From NCBI GenBank assembly GCA_026874595.1, contig CM049321.1, positions 16,630,479-16,694,478 on the forward strand: a stretch of 64,000 bases of DNA. Reading direction: 5' to 3'. Positions 33,874-46,406 of the stretch are shown here, piece after piece (positions within the stretch are counted from its first letter, which is position 1; every line of letters starts with the position of its first letter). Source of the DNA: Sipunculus nudus (Eukaryota; Annelida; Sipuncula; Golfingiida; Sipunculidae). The position numbers and the translations under genes were made by a program. The notes beneath the pieces are model-generated. The model searched no databases. It saw only the letters and a list, made by a program, of their open reading frames with translations, and was not told the DNA's origin.

Positions 33874-36800
33874 AATTTAAATGTATTAATGAAGTAGCAT
33901 AGCATAAAAGTTATTAATTTTCTTATGTCCGTATAAATTACCTACTTGAATACAAAGTGGTTTCCATGCGCATGCTCCAAGAACTGCCTTTACATGTGGA
34001 GGATAATTCTCGAATTGGAATTTCTTGTATTCAATAGAGCAGATAGTCTTCAGTTTTTCCATTTGATCCTGCTTGAGGCCAAGGTCGTAATACACAATCT
34101 TATAGTGAGGGAAATACGTCTGTATGGACGCCACGGCATCCATGCTCTCATAAAAGTGTTTTGCGCTGTTTGCCGTTACAAAAACAAATCTGTCGATGAC
34201 CTCGTCGGTAAGTTTGACAAAGCTATGACAAGGAATACGAAGCCGTCGCAGTATGGTGTGATTTACAGCAAAAGTTTTCCCCTTCATATTAAGAAAACCA
34301 GGAACCTGGTATTGCCAAGATACCTAAAAAATAGATAAAAATCAGACAAGAATTGGTTTCGGAGTTTAGGTATTCCCATATAATACATATGCTCACCTGA
34401 ATTTGACATGTTTACAAGTGGTGCATTGTTTTATTTAATGGTGTTGTGATCTGATGAAAATTACTTGTTAAGGAACCTTGTACAATGGGTTGAATGAGAT
34501 CAAGAAGCCTCAAAATCTTGTTGTTTTTTGCCCATAGCTCTTAGAAAATAGGCAAAAGTCAGAAGATTTTCCTAGGATCTCCCAAGATGCTAATATATAA
34601 GTTTCTACGTCAAACTGCTATGACTTGTGTCCATCTTAGATTGCTTGTGGAATATAGGTCATCTTGAAGGAAATTTGGCCAGAACCTCCTTGTTTTTTTT
34701 AAGATTCTAGGCTTAACAGTTCTAATTTGTGTAGTGTCTCTCTGTATGGTTGATCAAAGCAAGTTTTTGCCCAGTCTGTCGCAGAGTATGGATCATTATC
34801 ACATAATTAAGAGTAGGTTTCTGAGTAGATTTGCCCAGAACCTCCCTGGATATAGACTGAGAATTTCGAAGGTACAAATCAGATACAATTTTTGCCCTTT
34901 CTAACTGTTAGGGTGCTCAAAGTCATGTTTTGGCCAGTCATTTGCAGAATATCTCATTGGACCTTGTTTAAGGTGTCTGCGAAAATTTGTCCAGTACCTC
35001 CCTGGATATGACATAAAAATATCTAGGGCTAACGGATTCAATTTGTGTACATCTGGCGTGCAGGGTGTTCAAATCATGTTTGTTTCCTAGAGTTCGCAGA
35101 ATATAGGTCAAGGTGACCTAATTTCATTTCCCAGGACGTTTACCCAGGACCTCCCTCAATGTCACATTAGATGATTATAGGCCAAATGAAAAAAAGTTGT
35201 GCCTGTGTCTTTCAGGGTGCTCATTTTTTTTTTCTATAGCTCGCAGAATGTAGGTCATTTTGGTCTTATTTCAAGTTTCCGAGGAGGTTTGCCTAGGGCC
35301 TCCCTGTATTTACAATGAAAAGTCTCGAAGCTTAACAGTTAGGTTTGTGCCTTTTTATCGTCCAGACTGTTTCTTTTGAAGGTTTCAACAATAGAAAAAA
35401 AAATTGCACAAAATTTAGAAAAAATATAGGTTGATCCACCATTCTCAGGAATTGATGAAACACCCATAATAAATACACAACATGGCAATAAGAATCATGG
35501 CAATCTAACATGAGTCATTGGGATGTTGGAGCTTTTGTATTATTATCTTTCATAAATCTTGGGGTATTTATGAGCCTAATAGCTCGGAGGATATAGGGCA
35601 CAGTGACTTTATGTCAGTGTTAAGGGTGTTAATTTGGAAGTTTTGAGGTCCAGCGGTTACGATTTGTGCCTTGTTAAGGACGTACGGACGGACGACGGAC
35701 AAAGAGTGATCGATATAGCTCAGATGACTTCCAGTCAGTTGTCCAATATACATTGTGATTGCATATTTAATGTAAGAAAGTCAATTATAAACTATAGCTT
35801 TACATATCAACCCGCCTCTGATTTGTAAAAAGAAAACGTATTGATAAACTTTAAAAATACATATCAATCCTCCCTTCTCTGTGCGTAAGCATTGCAAGAC
35901 TATCATCAGCTGTCTTCGTTTGAAATGCATATCGGGTTGCAAAAAATACTCATCGGGAATTTTTTGTCATATAAATTCTGTTAAAAGACTTCTGTCTTCG
36001 CCCTTAGATCAAATTTACCGGTATCATTTGAAAAATATGAAATAACTTTCTGTGGTGTCCATTTACCTCACTAACGATGTTTTGTATGTCGTTAACAGGT
36101 AAATGTATTCACTAGTCCGGCGGTAGTTTGGTTTATGCATAAAATAAAATGAACTTTCGTGAATACAAACCTTTTCAATTTTAGGCCCATTGTCGCGACG
36201 CTTTTGTAGGATATTAAAAATATCATCTTTTTTAGACAACAATGCTTCATACACAGCTGTTCTTCCACCCTGTACAGTAAATATTTATCTGATACGTCAT
36301 AATTTCGCCATGCGAAAGGTATAAAATGATTGTTATTATTCAGTGAAAAAAAAATTCAATTGCGACACGTTGGGATTTGTGCATATTAGTGTTGAACTGC
36401 CAATCTTGTGTTTATTGCTGAGAAAAATAAATCTTTGTTATATACGTCATATCATAGACAAGTGATGATCTTACCTCTTATTCATGAGGTGCATTGTATA
36501 ACAGTTACCAAACAACCAATCTATGATTACATTTACGTAAACCTAAAACCTAAAAGTCAACATCAGCTCATGGTTTTATTGTTTCAAACGTTTATATTGT
36601 ATTGAAATATTTTACTACCAATAAAAAATTGCTTAATATTTCTAAATACTTATTGGCATCAGTCAAACTTTTATTAAATATTATTTCTTGTTTGCTTATT
36701 GTCTAAAATAACTAGATCAAACAAAGAATAAAAATTATTCTGCATCATTTCCATCTCTAACATTTAAAACCAATTTCCGGGCTGTACACTGTTCTTAAGC

Positions 36801-36990
36801 ATTTTTTTTGGTACAGTAAGCACTTCTATTGTATAAAAAATACAATGCTGATTATACTTTAATAAGAAATAAACATGATCTTTTTCATACTTGAAAAGTA
36901 TCTTACTCTTTGGAAGCACATGAAGACTACAGATATGGAAAGGAGGCTGCCAAGAAAAAGGAATATCGTTGTTTGTCGTAATACCATCAT
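32770..36990 (-). CDS. Gene C: four-exon DUF1647-like type II membrane protein, last exon frameshifted
   Basis: Exons 36907-36990, 36171-36269, 33946-34323 and 32770-33278, all GT-AG and phase 0 joined. It carries the complete set: signal anchor (28 codons), stem (33), and domain halves (126 and about 168). The only defect is nine A's where gene A has seven, just after KEI in the last exon, which shifts the frame by +2. The rest downstream is intact in the correct frame to TAG. Either a recent mutation or a homopolymer sequencing error would explain this. If corrected, the product would be about 355 residues and the best representative of the family here. Confidence 0.6.
33820..33868. repeat. 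(TA)n microsatellite in gene C last intron
   Basis: A pure TA tract of about 49 bases, in the same intron as in A and B. Confidence 0.95.
33946..34323 (-). CDS. Gene C third exon
   Basis: 126 codons, phase 0-0, donor CAA/gtaggt. It is almost identical to gene A; among the visible changes are ANSAKHF for ANSANHF and IPCHSF for IPRHSF. Confidence 0.7.
34500..35700. repeat. Diverged ~150-bp tandem repeats in gene C intron
   Basis: Nearly identical to the gene A array. A perfect IR3 AGGTCAAGGTGACCT lies at 35,105-35,119. Confidence 0.8.
36171..36269 (-). CDS. Gene C second (stem) exon
   Basis: 33 codons, phase 0-0: GGRTAVYEALLSKKDDIF, then NILQKRRDNGPKIEK. Acceptor ACTGTACAG, donor AAG/gtttgt. 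Missing from gene A. Confidence 0.65.
36907..36990 (-). CDS. Gene C first coding exon: signal anchor
   Basis: 28 codons. Identical in frame to gene A except the end VVFMCFQR for VVFMCFIR. Donor AGA/gtaaga. Confidence 0.65.
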
Positions 36991-37033
36991 GTCTGCAAAC
37001 ACCCGTGATATGACAACAAGCTTCGAGATTCAA

Positions 37034-37048
37034 CCAATGGTCACGTGA
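37034..37048. promoter_or_regulatory. Conserved CCAAT plus CACGTG upstream of gene C
   Basis: Same 15-base element and same distance to ATG as in gene A; a second CACGTG follows within 15 bases. Confidence 0.35.
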
Positions 37049-37239
37049 TGATAAAGCCACGTGTATCTCCGAATATAGTATTACTCGTCCACCTGATAAT
37101 AAAAAACAATATAGTGAAAATAGGTGTATTAAATGAATACCTTATATATATATTTACTTCTTAAATCTTCGAATTTCGAAGAGTTTGAAATACCAAAGGG
37201 TCTGTTAGAAGCAAACTTTATCCACTATAACTATTTAAA

Positions 37240-39430
37240 ACCCTATTTTTTTATTTTGTATAGCTGAAATTAAAGCATTATCTTTTACAGTAGTATTCCA
37301 ACTTTCAAATTTGAAACATTGAAATGTTTCATTTAAACTGTAGACCTCAAACCGTCGTAATGCGTTGTTATGCAGTGTTTACAATTTGGCCGAATTAACA
37401 GTATCAGACTGATGATTATATACAGCTGATTATAAGTATGTTGTTAGTAGAATACTAGCATTTGAAGTTTGAAGAATTTTTCGGTATCGTTTGGTTCACC
37501 TCAATTTCTTTATGATTATCTGCTTTTTTTATCTGTCAATCTTTATTTATTATTTTATTCATTATACTAACCGATCCCTGTATTTTTTTGGTTTTCCTCG
37601 GTGGCCTCTTTTAAATTTTTAAATTTCTGCTATACCGATAAGTAGTCATTATTTCAGGATAAAGGGCCATAAATGCGTTGATGATGCTCAAAAGAAATTA
37701 AATTAAAGGTGCCAATTTACCTTCCTTTTGAAAAAAAGAATTTTTAATTTATGGCCTTTTCTGTGTATATGAATTATCTGAGGGTAATTTTTGGTCGTGA
37801 AAAGTTCTTATAACGCCTTCTTGAAGGATGTTTTAACTTGCTTGTGAAAAACGTTTGTAAACTCTGCGATGTTGACAACCAGGATAAACATGTAACATAA
37901 GATGGTTGGTATGCGGAGGTAGAAAGATCACTTGTTGCACAACCCCATGGGCAAGGATTTGGTTTACCTGACTTGCTGCCAGATGCCCTTGTTGAATTTA
38001 TTTTGATTATTTTTTCAGGCCCCGACAAGATATAACCACGTTGATTAAAACAAAAAAAAACCAGCCTGTGCGAGGTAATATCCAGGATTTCAGGGATTAC
38101 CTGTAATTTATAAAGGTCAGGTAGGTGATTGGGCCCCCTTAAACGAAATAAATACTAGTAATACAGGTATGAGCATCAGTTTCCAAGTGCTAATGTACAT
38201 GTAATTACAATAAAAAAACATGAAATTTTTACTGTTGCACTCCTATACACTATACGAAGAAGGACGTACTTATTACCATTATGAATAATGTTTATCATAC
38301 TACCTTTCATTTTTGGACAACCAAACGGGTTTCTATCTATATGGAATCCTACAGCTAAAAAACTACTGTATTGTCTCACTTGTACAATTCCTCATAAGAG
38401 ATATTTCTAGAGACCAATTAATGAGTTTATTATCAAGGATGTCTTTATAATGATATTTGTAGATACAATGCATTTGAAAGACAATCTAGTGTATTGAACA
38501 GCCCATATTAACTGATATCAAATTATCGTTCTTAGTTAACTTATAGACCTGCTCGACGCACAGGAAATCTTTGTCCATGATAAAGTTAGTCTGCCAGGAA
38601 CAAATACAGAAATATTCTCGCCGATTCCCTGAATATGTGCTAAATATCAATATTAGTATCACATTGCCAATGCACCTATAGCATAATATATACAGCCAGA
38701 ATGAATATGCAGGAACATACACTCGCAAATAAAAGCCCTTTAACAAATATAAATCATGACCGCATCTCCAAACAAATCTTGTTATTGCAATAACTGAAGC
38801 CAATTCAATGATTTTCAACGTGCAACATAACTAGTTGTTTGGGTATGCACCTAGCTCCACTATTACGACTGACAATAGCAATTTGATAACAATTTGCAAA
38901 TAATCAGCCCCTTTGCAAGTTTAGTCTTTCCTGCTGAAAAACCTGGTCCGAAAACATAGCACATGGTTCTTTTCTTGATAATAGACCTTTTGTTGACAGA
39001 TTTTCATCCATGATATAATGGAGAATAAAGCGGTAGTATCGAAAGAATCTTTAAATAACTATATCACGATTACCGTGAAGCAGTAGCACGTTGAAACATA
39101 TATATTAGAAAAAACATTAAAATCAGTCGAAAGGTATTTTAGCATTAAACTGTAAACCCAACTGCATAACTCTCTCAGGATTTACAATTCCAAGCGCGCC
39201 GCTACTGGAGCAAATGTTATACAACCTAGATCAAGAGATTATTTTTGGTCAATCAAAAGGAAATGACTGGTTACACAATAAATGAAGTGAATAAATTTCT
39301 ATAACATAACCATTTGGTTAAAAATTTATAAACTAAATGAGGAACTCTTGAACAACAAGCCTTTAAACTGAAAAGCATATTGCGCCCCCCCCCCCCTTCA
39401 GAGCGTGTTTACTTCTTTCAGGACTCTCTC
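37240..39430. repeat. Segmental duplication block Y, copy 4
   Basis: Upstream of gene C, nearly identical to Y2. No gene recognised. Ends near a 12-C run at 39,385-39,396. Confidence 0.85.
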
Positions 39431-40199
39431 TTATAAACCCTTCCTGTTGATGCACCCTCTTATATGGCAAACGGAAGTTGACGTTATTTGGTCTAAGTGC
39501 TTGAAATTTACAAAACAACGACAACCGTAAATATCGCCCGAACAGGTGTGCCGAGAGTTGACACTCCCTCGACGTCTCTCAAAACCACATTTAACACTTA
39601 CAGCATTCTAAACGGCCATCCATGATGTTTCCATTAGTTCCAAAACGGCATATATACAAAAGGAAGATTAAAGATTAAATAATTGCTGTTGGTATTTTTT
39701 CCTTTTTGTTTTTTCTTGTCGTCTCAAATTACAATGTATAATTTACAATTTTATTTTTCGTTTTCATTATTGACGACAGTTTATGTGTTATTGAAGTTTC
39801 ACATGTACAAATATGTTTGCCATTTTATATTCATATATCTACGTAAACATACCTATACATAAATATGGACGCATGATTCTGTTCACTCTTGTATAGGTTA
39901 ATGGGTCAAAAGCTTTATATAATACCATAATATACATATATAAACATATTCCCACATATTTACTTTTACAAATTTACACATACATACTCAGAAACATACG
40001 CATATATTTAAGCACATAAATCTCACGGAAATTATTATTTCTAGTTTTCGGTATAATCAACATTTCATTGTCGATGACATACATAAGATACACATCATTA
40101 TGACTGTGATATATTAGGGTGGCCTTTAGAGAGCCCTACTTTAAAAAATATTTTATATTCTCATGAATTTATGTCCATTCATTTTCGTATACAGTTTCT

Positions 40200-42949
40200 T
40201 TCCCCCGTTTCCTCAGGGTATTTTCCCATATCCAATTCATTTGTAAGGAACTGCAAAAAAAATTAACACTGGTTCCTTGTTGTTACACTTTTGGACATGT
40301 ATATAAATATTTTGTTATAATGACTTTGTAAGTAAAGGCATCATGCGATAAGGTTTCTGTGTCTGTTTTTAATAACATAGCCCTTTTTACTACTATAAAT
40401 GTTGCTTCTAACATGTTTTGTTTGTGAAACGTTAATAATAATTTTGTAAACAAACAAGAATAATTTTGTTTGGGCGCAGTTTATAATTTGATGTTCCAAA
40501 GTTTATTTTTGTATGCCACAAAATTGACACATATAATCAGTAACTATCTTCATGTAATGTAGTCTAGATCTATATGGTATAATCTTGGGTAAACTTTTAA
40601 ATTTAAAGTCTTTTAGTCTGATAGAATTACATATTTAAACAGGTTTTTAAAATGTCCCATGAAACTCTGTCAGCAGGATTTCATAATTATGGTGCCAATG
40701 ATGTGGTTCTCCTATTTTCTTTTGTCTGTATTTTGCCTTGCCTACGTTGTTCGCATTTTCCTCGTAAGTTTCGTGATCAGTATTTTAATTATTCTTGTAA
40801 TTTTTTTTAGTTTAGATTTCCACTCAGTAGGAATGTTCTTGATCAGTCAATAGAATATTATAAAATATTTTCTTAGATTAATTTTTTCAACAACTTCTCT
40901 CATAGAGAGAAATTCGCCAGAGTCATTAATTATATCACTAAATATTCTGACTCACTTTTTGTACCATGTTTTATAATAGAGTGGATTATTTTCGATATTT
41001 ATATAATTGTTATATTGTTACACCATATAAACAAAGAAATATATGTCAGGCATTCGTAATCCTTTTTCCCTTTCGTTTATCATGACTGAGTGTTTAATTT
41101 TTGGTGGTTTTCCTGAAGAAAAATTATGCTTACTGACTGACTAAAGATGTTTTATGCTCGCTTTAGGCTGAAGGAGGTCTGGGACCTCCGCGTAGGGCCT
41201 CCCTAAGCTAGGATTTAAATTTTTTTGGAGCCGAAAGAAGTGATGCCACACAAGCCAAGCGGGAAGCCGGGAGAGACCGCCACCATATTACCATACTGAT
41301 GATCGGGAAAAGCTACAGCGCCCACACCCTCAGAGCCCAAAACAGGATACAAACCGGCACCGACCATAGCAAGAAAAAACACGCCAGTCCAGAACAGTTG
41401 CAAACGTTAAGTGAGCGATAATTATTTTCTGCATCAGCATGAAAAATAATACTTTGTTTATGTGGTTTTAAAATATGAAATACTGTTCTTCTTTAGAACT
41501 GGTTTTGTAGGCCTCTTACATTTATGCTGTGTAACTTGTTATTGATAGCCATTTATGTTTGCATTATGTTGTTACGAAAAAATTGGAAAAGTAATATTTC
41601 TACCGAGTAATTGGTTATTTACAATATAACACCAACCAAACGAGAATTACAGTTATTGCTGGATATTATATTTTATACATATATTTCCAAATCCAAGTAT
41701 CACATTCCTTAGGTGTCTAATGTCAGAGTAGTATGCATATGTGTAGCCGGCCCGGCGCAACAAGAGTAGATTTGCTTTTTAATCTGATATATGAAGTAAC
41801 TATTTCACGTCTCTGACAAAACAGTTTTGGTTTTTGTTCCGTGTATTGTAGCAATTAATCATATTAAAGTGTCAACCTTTTGTAGATAAATCAAAGGAAC
41901 AGTAAAATTCATAAATATAAGTATGTAAAGAGCATTAATATTCGAGGGAAATTGATTTTATTTGATGGATTGTTAAGCCAAATAGAGTGGTTTGATTGGC
42001 TCCATTGTTACACATTAAAACCATTGTCCATGCCACATATGTTTTGGTATGTTTTATTGCTTTCTAAGAATGTTGAAGTGTTGACGTTGTGAAACCCTTT
42101 GACGTAATTTGCGAGTACTGAGCGGAGGGGGTGGGGGGTTAGATTTGAATATTCACCCATGCTTCAAAGTCTCTGGGAGTGGTGAAAGTGCGTTTTTTGG
42201 CCTGGAAGTCTCGAATGACAATATTGCCATCCTTTGTCCAGCAATCTATGATAAGCTTTTCCTTTTTAAGACCTCGAGTCCATTTGTAAATGTTTTGTTT
42301 GGTATTTTTGAAAACTTTGTTGACGTACACATTCTCAGTATAATTTCCAGCCAATTTCAATCAATTTCCTGCTTGGTAAATTTTTGCTTTGGTGCGCTAT
42401 TAGATGAATTTAACCAGGATGGGACGGGGTCTACCAGTGCGAGTTTTTTTTTTTGCCCACTCTGTGAGAACGATCTATATACGTAACACTGACATCGCAC
42501 TCACGTGTTTTTTAGCCAGTTCAATAACCATATTGTCTGTATTTCTATCCGTATTTTCTTTCCAATCATTGATAATTCAAAGTGATGCTCTGCGGGACTA
42601 CCTATGTTGATGGTCCAGTTGTTGTTTCGAATTTTCTATCACTGAATTTATTGAGTGAACTTGTTCTTCTTAAACAGCCACTCGATTTTATGACTTTTTT
42701 TCAGTGACAGCTGCATCTATCATTGCATTTAATGTTTGCTGCAAGGGGACAATTTTAAGGGCTGCTGAGAGGGGCCTCCCAAATGTTTCTTTTCAGTGTC
42801 AAGACTTTTTTTGTAGTATCTGTGTGCACTGTTTCTGGTAGAGACTGACTTTGCTGCGCCAGAGGACAGTCTTCAGTATTTTCGTTGCTATATGGTCCAC
42901 TATTATGCATATTTTTTGCTTTTTTTTTAGTGAGGGAAGTGTCACTCAT
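40200..42949 (-). mobile_element. Decayed L1-like LINE, copy in Z2
   Basis: ORF1 remnant at 42,139-42,949 and a shortened ORF2 tail at about 40,200-41,110. Same order, strand and internal deletion as in Z1. Between them is the shared 'GCTGAAGGAGGTCTGGGACC' stretch, which is absent from normal LINE coding sequence. Confidence 0.65.
42139..42949 (-). pseudogene. LINE ORF1-like protein remnant (better preserved copy)
   Basis: Starts MSDTSLTKKKAKNMHNSG (ATG at 42,949). After frame breaks come VPLQQTLNAMIDAA, VIELAKKH, WAKKKTRTGRPRPILVKF, then an open stretch (42,139-42,360) with NVYVNKVFKNTKQNIYKW, KKEKLIIDCWTKDGNIVIRD and TPRDFEAWV. This fits the ORF1 RNA-binding protein of invertebrate L1-like elements. 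It has several stops. Confidence 0.65.
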
Positions 42950-44730
42950 AAGCCTTTTATTACCTTGTTTTTCAAACCGTGGTGTGTAGTTTGTTTTATA
43001 TTTTACGTGTTCCCTTGTCCCAGGCTTAAAATGACCACCTTAACAAAGTAAGTGTGTTATATTTTTTTCAACCAGAAATGTGCTTTTCCGTATGTAGCAA
43101 TCTTTGAGCTCGGGTACCAGACATTACTATTAATAACTTGAAGAAGCCTCAGATCCTGGTCCGAGTTCGTAGTGGTCCAAACACTGAAGTGGTCCGAGAT
43201 ATTCAGCCCTGTTGTCCGAGATCATTCATTAGTAATACAGGGAACTTGAAAAGTTTAAATTACAATTTTAAACAGTCCGACCAAGAGTTTAAACACGTTA
43301 TGATAATAATTATTCTCATGATTATTACAATCAATGTTACTATTTTTAGTATTACATGTTGATATAGTTGTTTGTATTTTGTTTTGTTGTATAAATATGT
43401 GTATGACATATCTTGATAAACATAATTTAGCGATTTTTTGGAAGGGGAAGTGTGGTCTTTTGGGGTGGGATAAATCGGTCTAAAATTACTCACTACCTTC
43501 AAGTAATCTGGAGCAGGGGTACCAAATTTGAGACTCCTGTCTCTCAAAGAAGCCAGCCAAGTATAACAAGTATCATCTCAAATAATTTAACACTATTGTT
43601 GAAAACCGATTTAAATGACCAAACAATAAAACAGAAACAACAAATGAAAAATAGCTGCAACCTGCAACACATAATCAAACAAAACACGAAAAAATAATAT
43701 TTCTGTCTCACATAACAAACTACAAAAGCCAGGTCCTTCATGCCTAACCGTCGGATAAAGGGAATGCATACTTCCGAGCCACCAACAGCTTCAAAACATC
43801 ATTTATCTAATATCTTTATGGACATACTGGTATACTGTAGCTACTAACATAAAGCCTAACATCAACGGAAGTAGATAAGTAGATGAACTTCGATCAGAGC
43901 TGACATTGTCGCAGGCTAGCACAGCAGTACTTAGGCTTGGAAAGATGCAGTCATCGGCCAAAGTTTGCAAAGTTGTCGTTCGGTTACACAGGTAGACTTT
44001 ACGTGACCTTTAGTCATAAATATTTTGGGTGATTCCCGAGGCTATTTGTGTGCTTGACAAAAGTATAAAGTTATGCACATATAATATTTTGCCTCTGATG
44101 TGTTTTAAGACAATGCATTTGATGTGGGTTCAGGCCCAAGGTGCTTGTGATCTTGATAAGAATCCTCACGCCTCTGTTTGAAAGTTCTCCGATCTGTCTA
44201 TTTGTGCTTGCCCCTTCCCAGCCGGCACCTTGATGTCCAATTGACGTCCAATCGGATAAAAAATAATCAGTGTCATTTCAACCTCCGTCGAATAAGATTT
44301 CTTTTGAGATGGTGATAATAATAAGTAAATCAATCTCCCTCTGAAATTGTGTTTATAGGAGAACCATGGCCAGTGTGACTGACATTCAATTGTTAACAAG
44401 TCTATGTAAGTTTAATATTTGCTGCTAGACATTTCTTTGAATAAAGAATTATTTGATACTGACTGAGGAAGTTTATAGTTTATTGCAATTCGTCAGCTGA
44501 TATGCTAACACCTATAAACTCCTGACCTATTTATACAAATTAAGGTATTAAGGGAAAAGCTGTTGTTAATACTGGAGTGTTTCCGGTATATAACCAATGG
44601 TTATTTTGGATAGACAAAGGTGATACAAAGTGTTGCCAATGACGTCAGCGGGGGGGGGGGGGGGGGTTGGCAGGTGTTAACAGCCCTCCCCAGATACAGG
44701 GTAGCCATTGGGACATTAGAAATTGTGTAG
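42950..44730. other. No gene seen
   Basis: Short overlapping frames on both strands with no motif. Includes a 17-G run at 44,650-44,666. Confidence 0.5.
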
Positions 44731-45051
44731 GTAACTTGATAACCACTCTTCTTATAATGAGGTGACAATTTGTGACAGTGCAGGGAATATTGCTTAGCAG
44801 TGAATTTACCGTTGATGCTTAGTATTTCCCACCACGAATAGAAATTATTTAGGCAAGTAGTAGATTCGCAAGGTTCTGTTCGTCCATTGCCAGATGGGTC
44901 GCCATAAAGCTTTTCAGACCTTGCCGTGAAATCGTAATGAGGTCGGACCGGAACTCAATAATACTTGGGAGTATACAAATAACGTGAGTTTTCTTCAGAT
45001 GATTGAGAGTCTAGGAACTGCTTCATGTGTCACCTAGGAAGCATCCCCGAC

Positions 45052-45128
<77 letters not shown>

Positions 45129-46050
45129 GTGTGTGTATGTGAAGAAAAGACTCCTGTCTTATAGGGTAACTGGCCATACAATGGGTCCCGTCCACTAACC
45201 ACAGCATTACACAGGAAAAAGAAAATCAAGATGTCGACGGATCACCGCCTAAAATATAATATAATAAAGAATTACCTGCAATACAAACAAGCACATAGGA
45301 CAGAAACAATATTACTGGCCCATACTACAAGCCATCACCTTAACACTGTTGCGCAGATAAAGGAAATGAACACATGCCAGCCACTCGCAAACAAAGACAA
45401 ACAGCTTAAAGCATTGTTATAAACACATTGTGTTGACAGAGTCTACTCGACAAAACTGGCTTCATTTAAAACTACAGGTTTTAACAGAAAACCTATCATA
45501 TAAGAAAAAAGGTTACCTTGACAATGGGCAGAGTTGACAATCTCTAAAGCTAATATCGCTCAAACTGGAAATATGGGGACACCAGGCATAGCTGGCAAAC
45601 CTGGTATACTGTTCCACAGTTATTGCGCTGTTCTTCACAAACTAATACAAGATCGATATTTGCGATACGTTGGGTTATGTTGGGACTGCACAGGAATTAC
45701 AATGTTGAACATGCATATAATTTGTCGGAGGCCGTTAGGTTGATTTACTTATACACATTAAATTCTTCGAGAACAATATTCGCTTATGCAGTCAAGTAAG
45801 TACTGACACCGGCGGGATCGCTCGGTTGTCAACAGGGTGTAAAGAGAATGATATATATTTCCGGTCTTCCACAAGGAATAAATTGCAAGGTGTTTTAATA
45901 GTCTATACGAAAGAATCACATAACTGCAATGTATGTATGTATTAATTTAAGTGTGATGTGGAGAGGAAGATCTACCTCGAACGTCACGTAGATGTGGCCT
46001 TCGATCTTGATAAGAAACACGGGAAAGCCTTTTGATCTGTCTTTAGCTGT
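44730..46050. repeat. Segmental duplication block W, copy 2
   Basis: Counterpart of 17,560-18,930. A plus-strand fragment (45,231-45,422, with TTSHHLNTVAQIKEMN) is shared with W1 in broken form. Family unknown. Confidence 0.75.
45054..45125. repeat. (TA)n microsatellite, 72 bases
   Basis: The longest pure TA tract in the window. Confidence 0.97.
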
Positions 46051-46362
46051 GTGCGTATGATCTGACGCTATCGATGATATAAGGCATAATTATTGCAGCA
46101 TTGTCTGACAACGAGGCTGTAATTACAGCCTGTTACTTCTACGTTGTGGGTCATATGGTATGAAACGAGCATTTCACTGAACCGGAGAAAAGAAATTACT
46201 CGCATGAACAAATGGGCAGATTATCGTAAAGGGCATTCCCACTCAGTTCTCAGTCGGGGCAGACGAATCTTAAGTTATGGCTCGCTTAGTTCACTGTAAG
46301 GTTATATAAAAAATTACATAGGTGAAAAGCATATAAGCTTATTTTACAGAAACGATAACAGA

Positions 46363-46406
<44 letters not shown>

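Larger units (their letters stand above)
39430..42950. repeat. Segmental duplication block Z, copy 2
   Basis: Counterpart of 12,600-16,400, with the same decayed LINE. It has its own deletions, for example about 200 bases of the RT-tail region kept in Z1 at 14,262-14,485. Confidence 0.85.

Noticed and set aside
40659-40853. Hydrophobic plus-strand frame
   Set aside because: Antisense of the LINE ORF2 tail; AT-rich composition explains the hydrophobicity.
41215-41403. Minus frame starting MQLFWTGVFFLAMVGAGLYP, like a signal peptide
   Set aside because: The Z1 counterpart is frameshifted, and it lies in the middle of the LINE remnant.
45534-45743. Plus frame with GTPGIAGKPG, collagen-like at first sight
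   Set aside because: Only one short stretch, no Gly-X-Y run, broken in W1.
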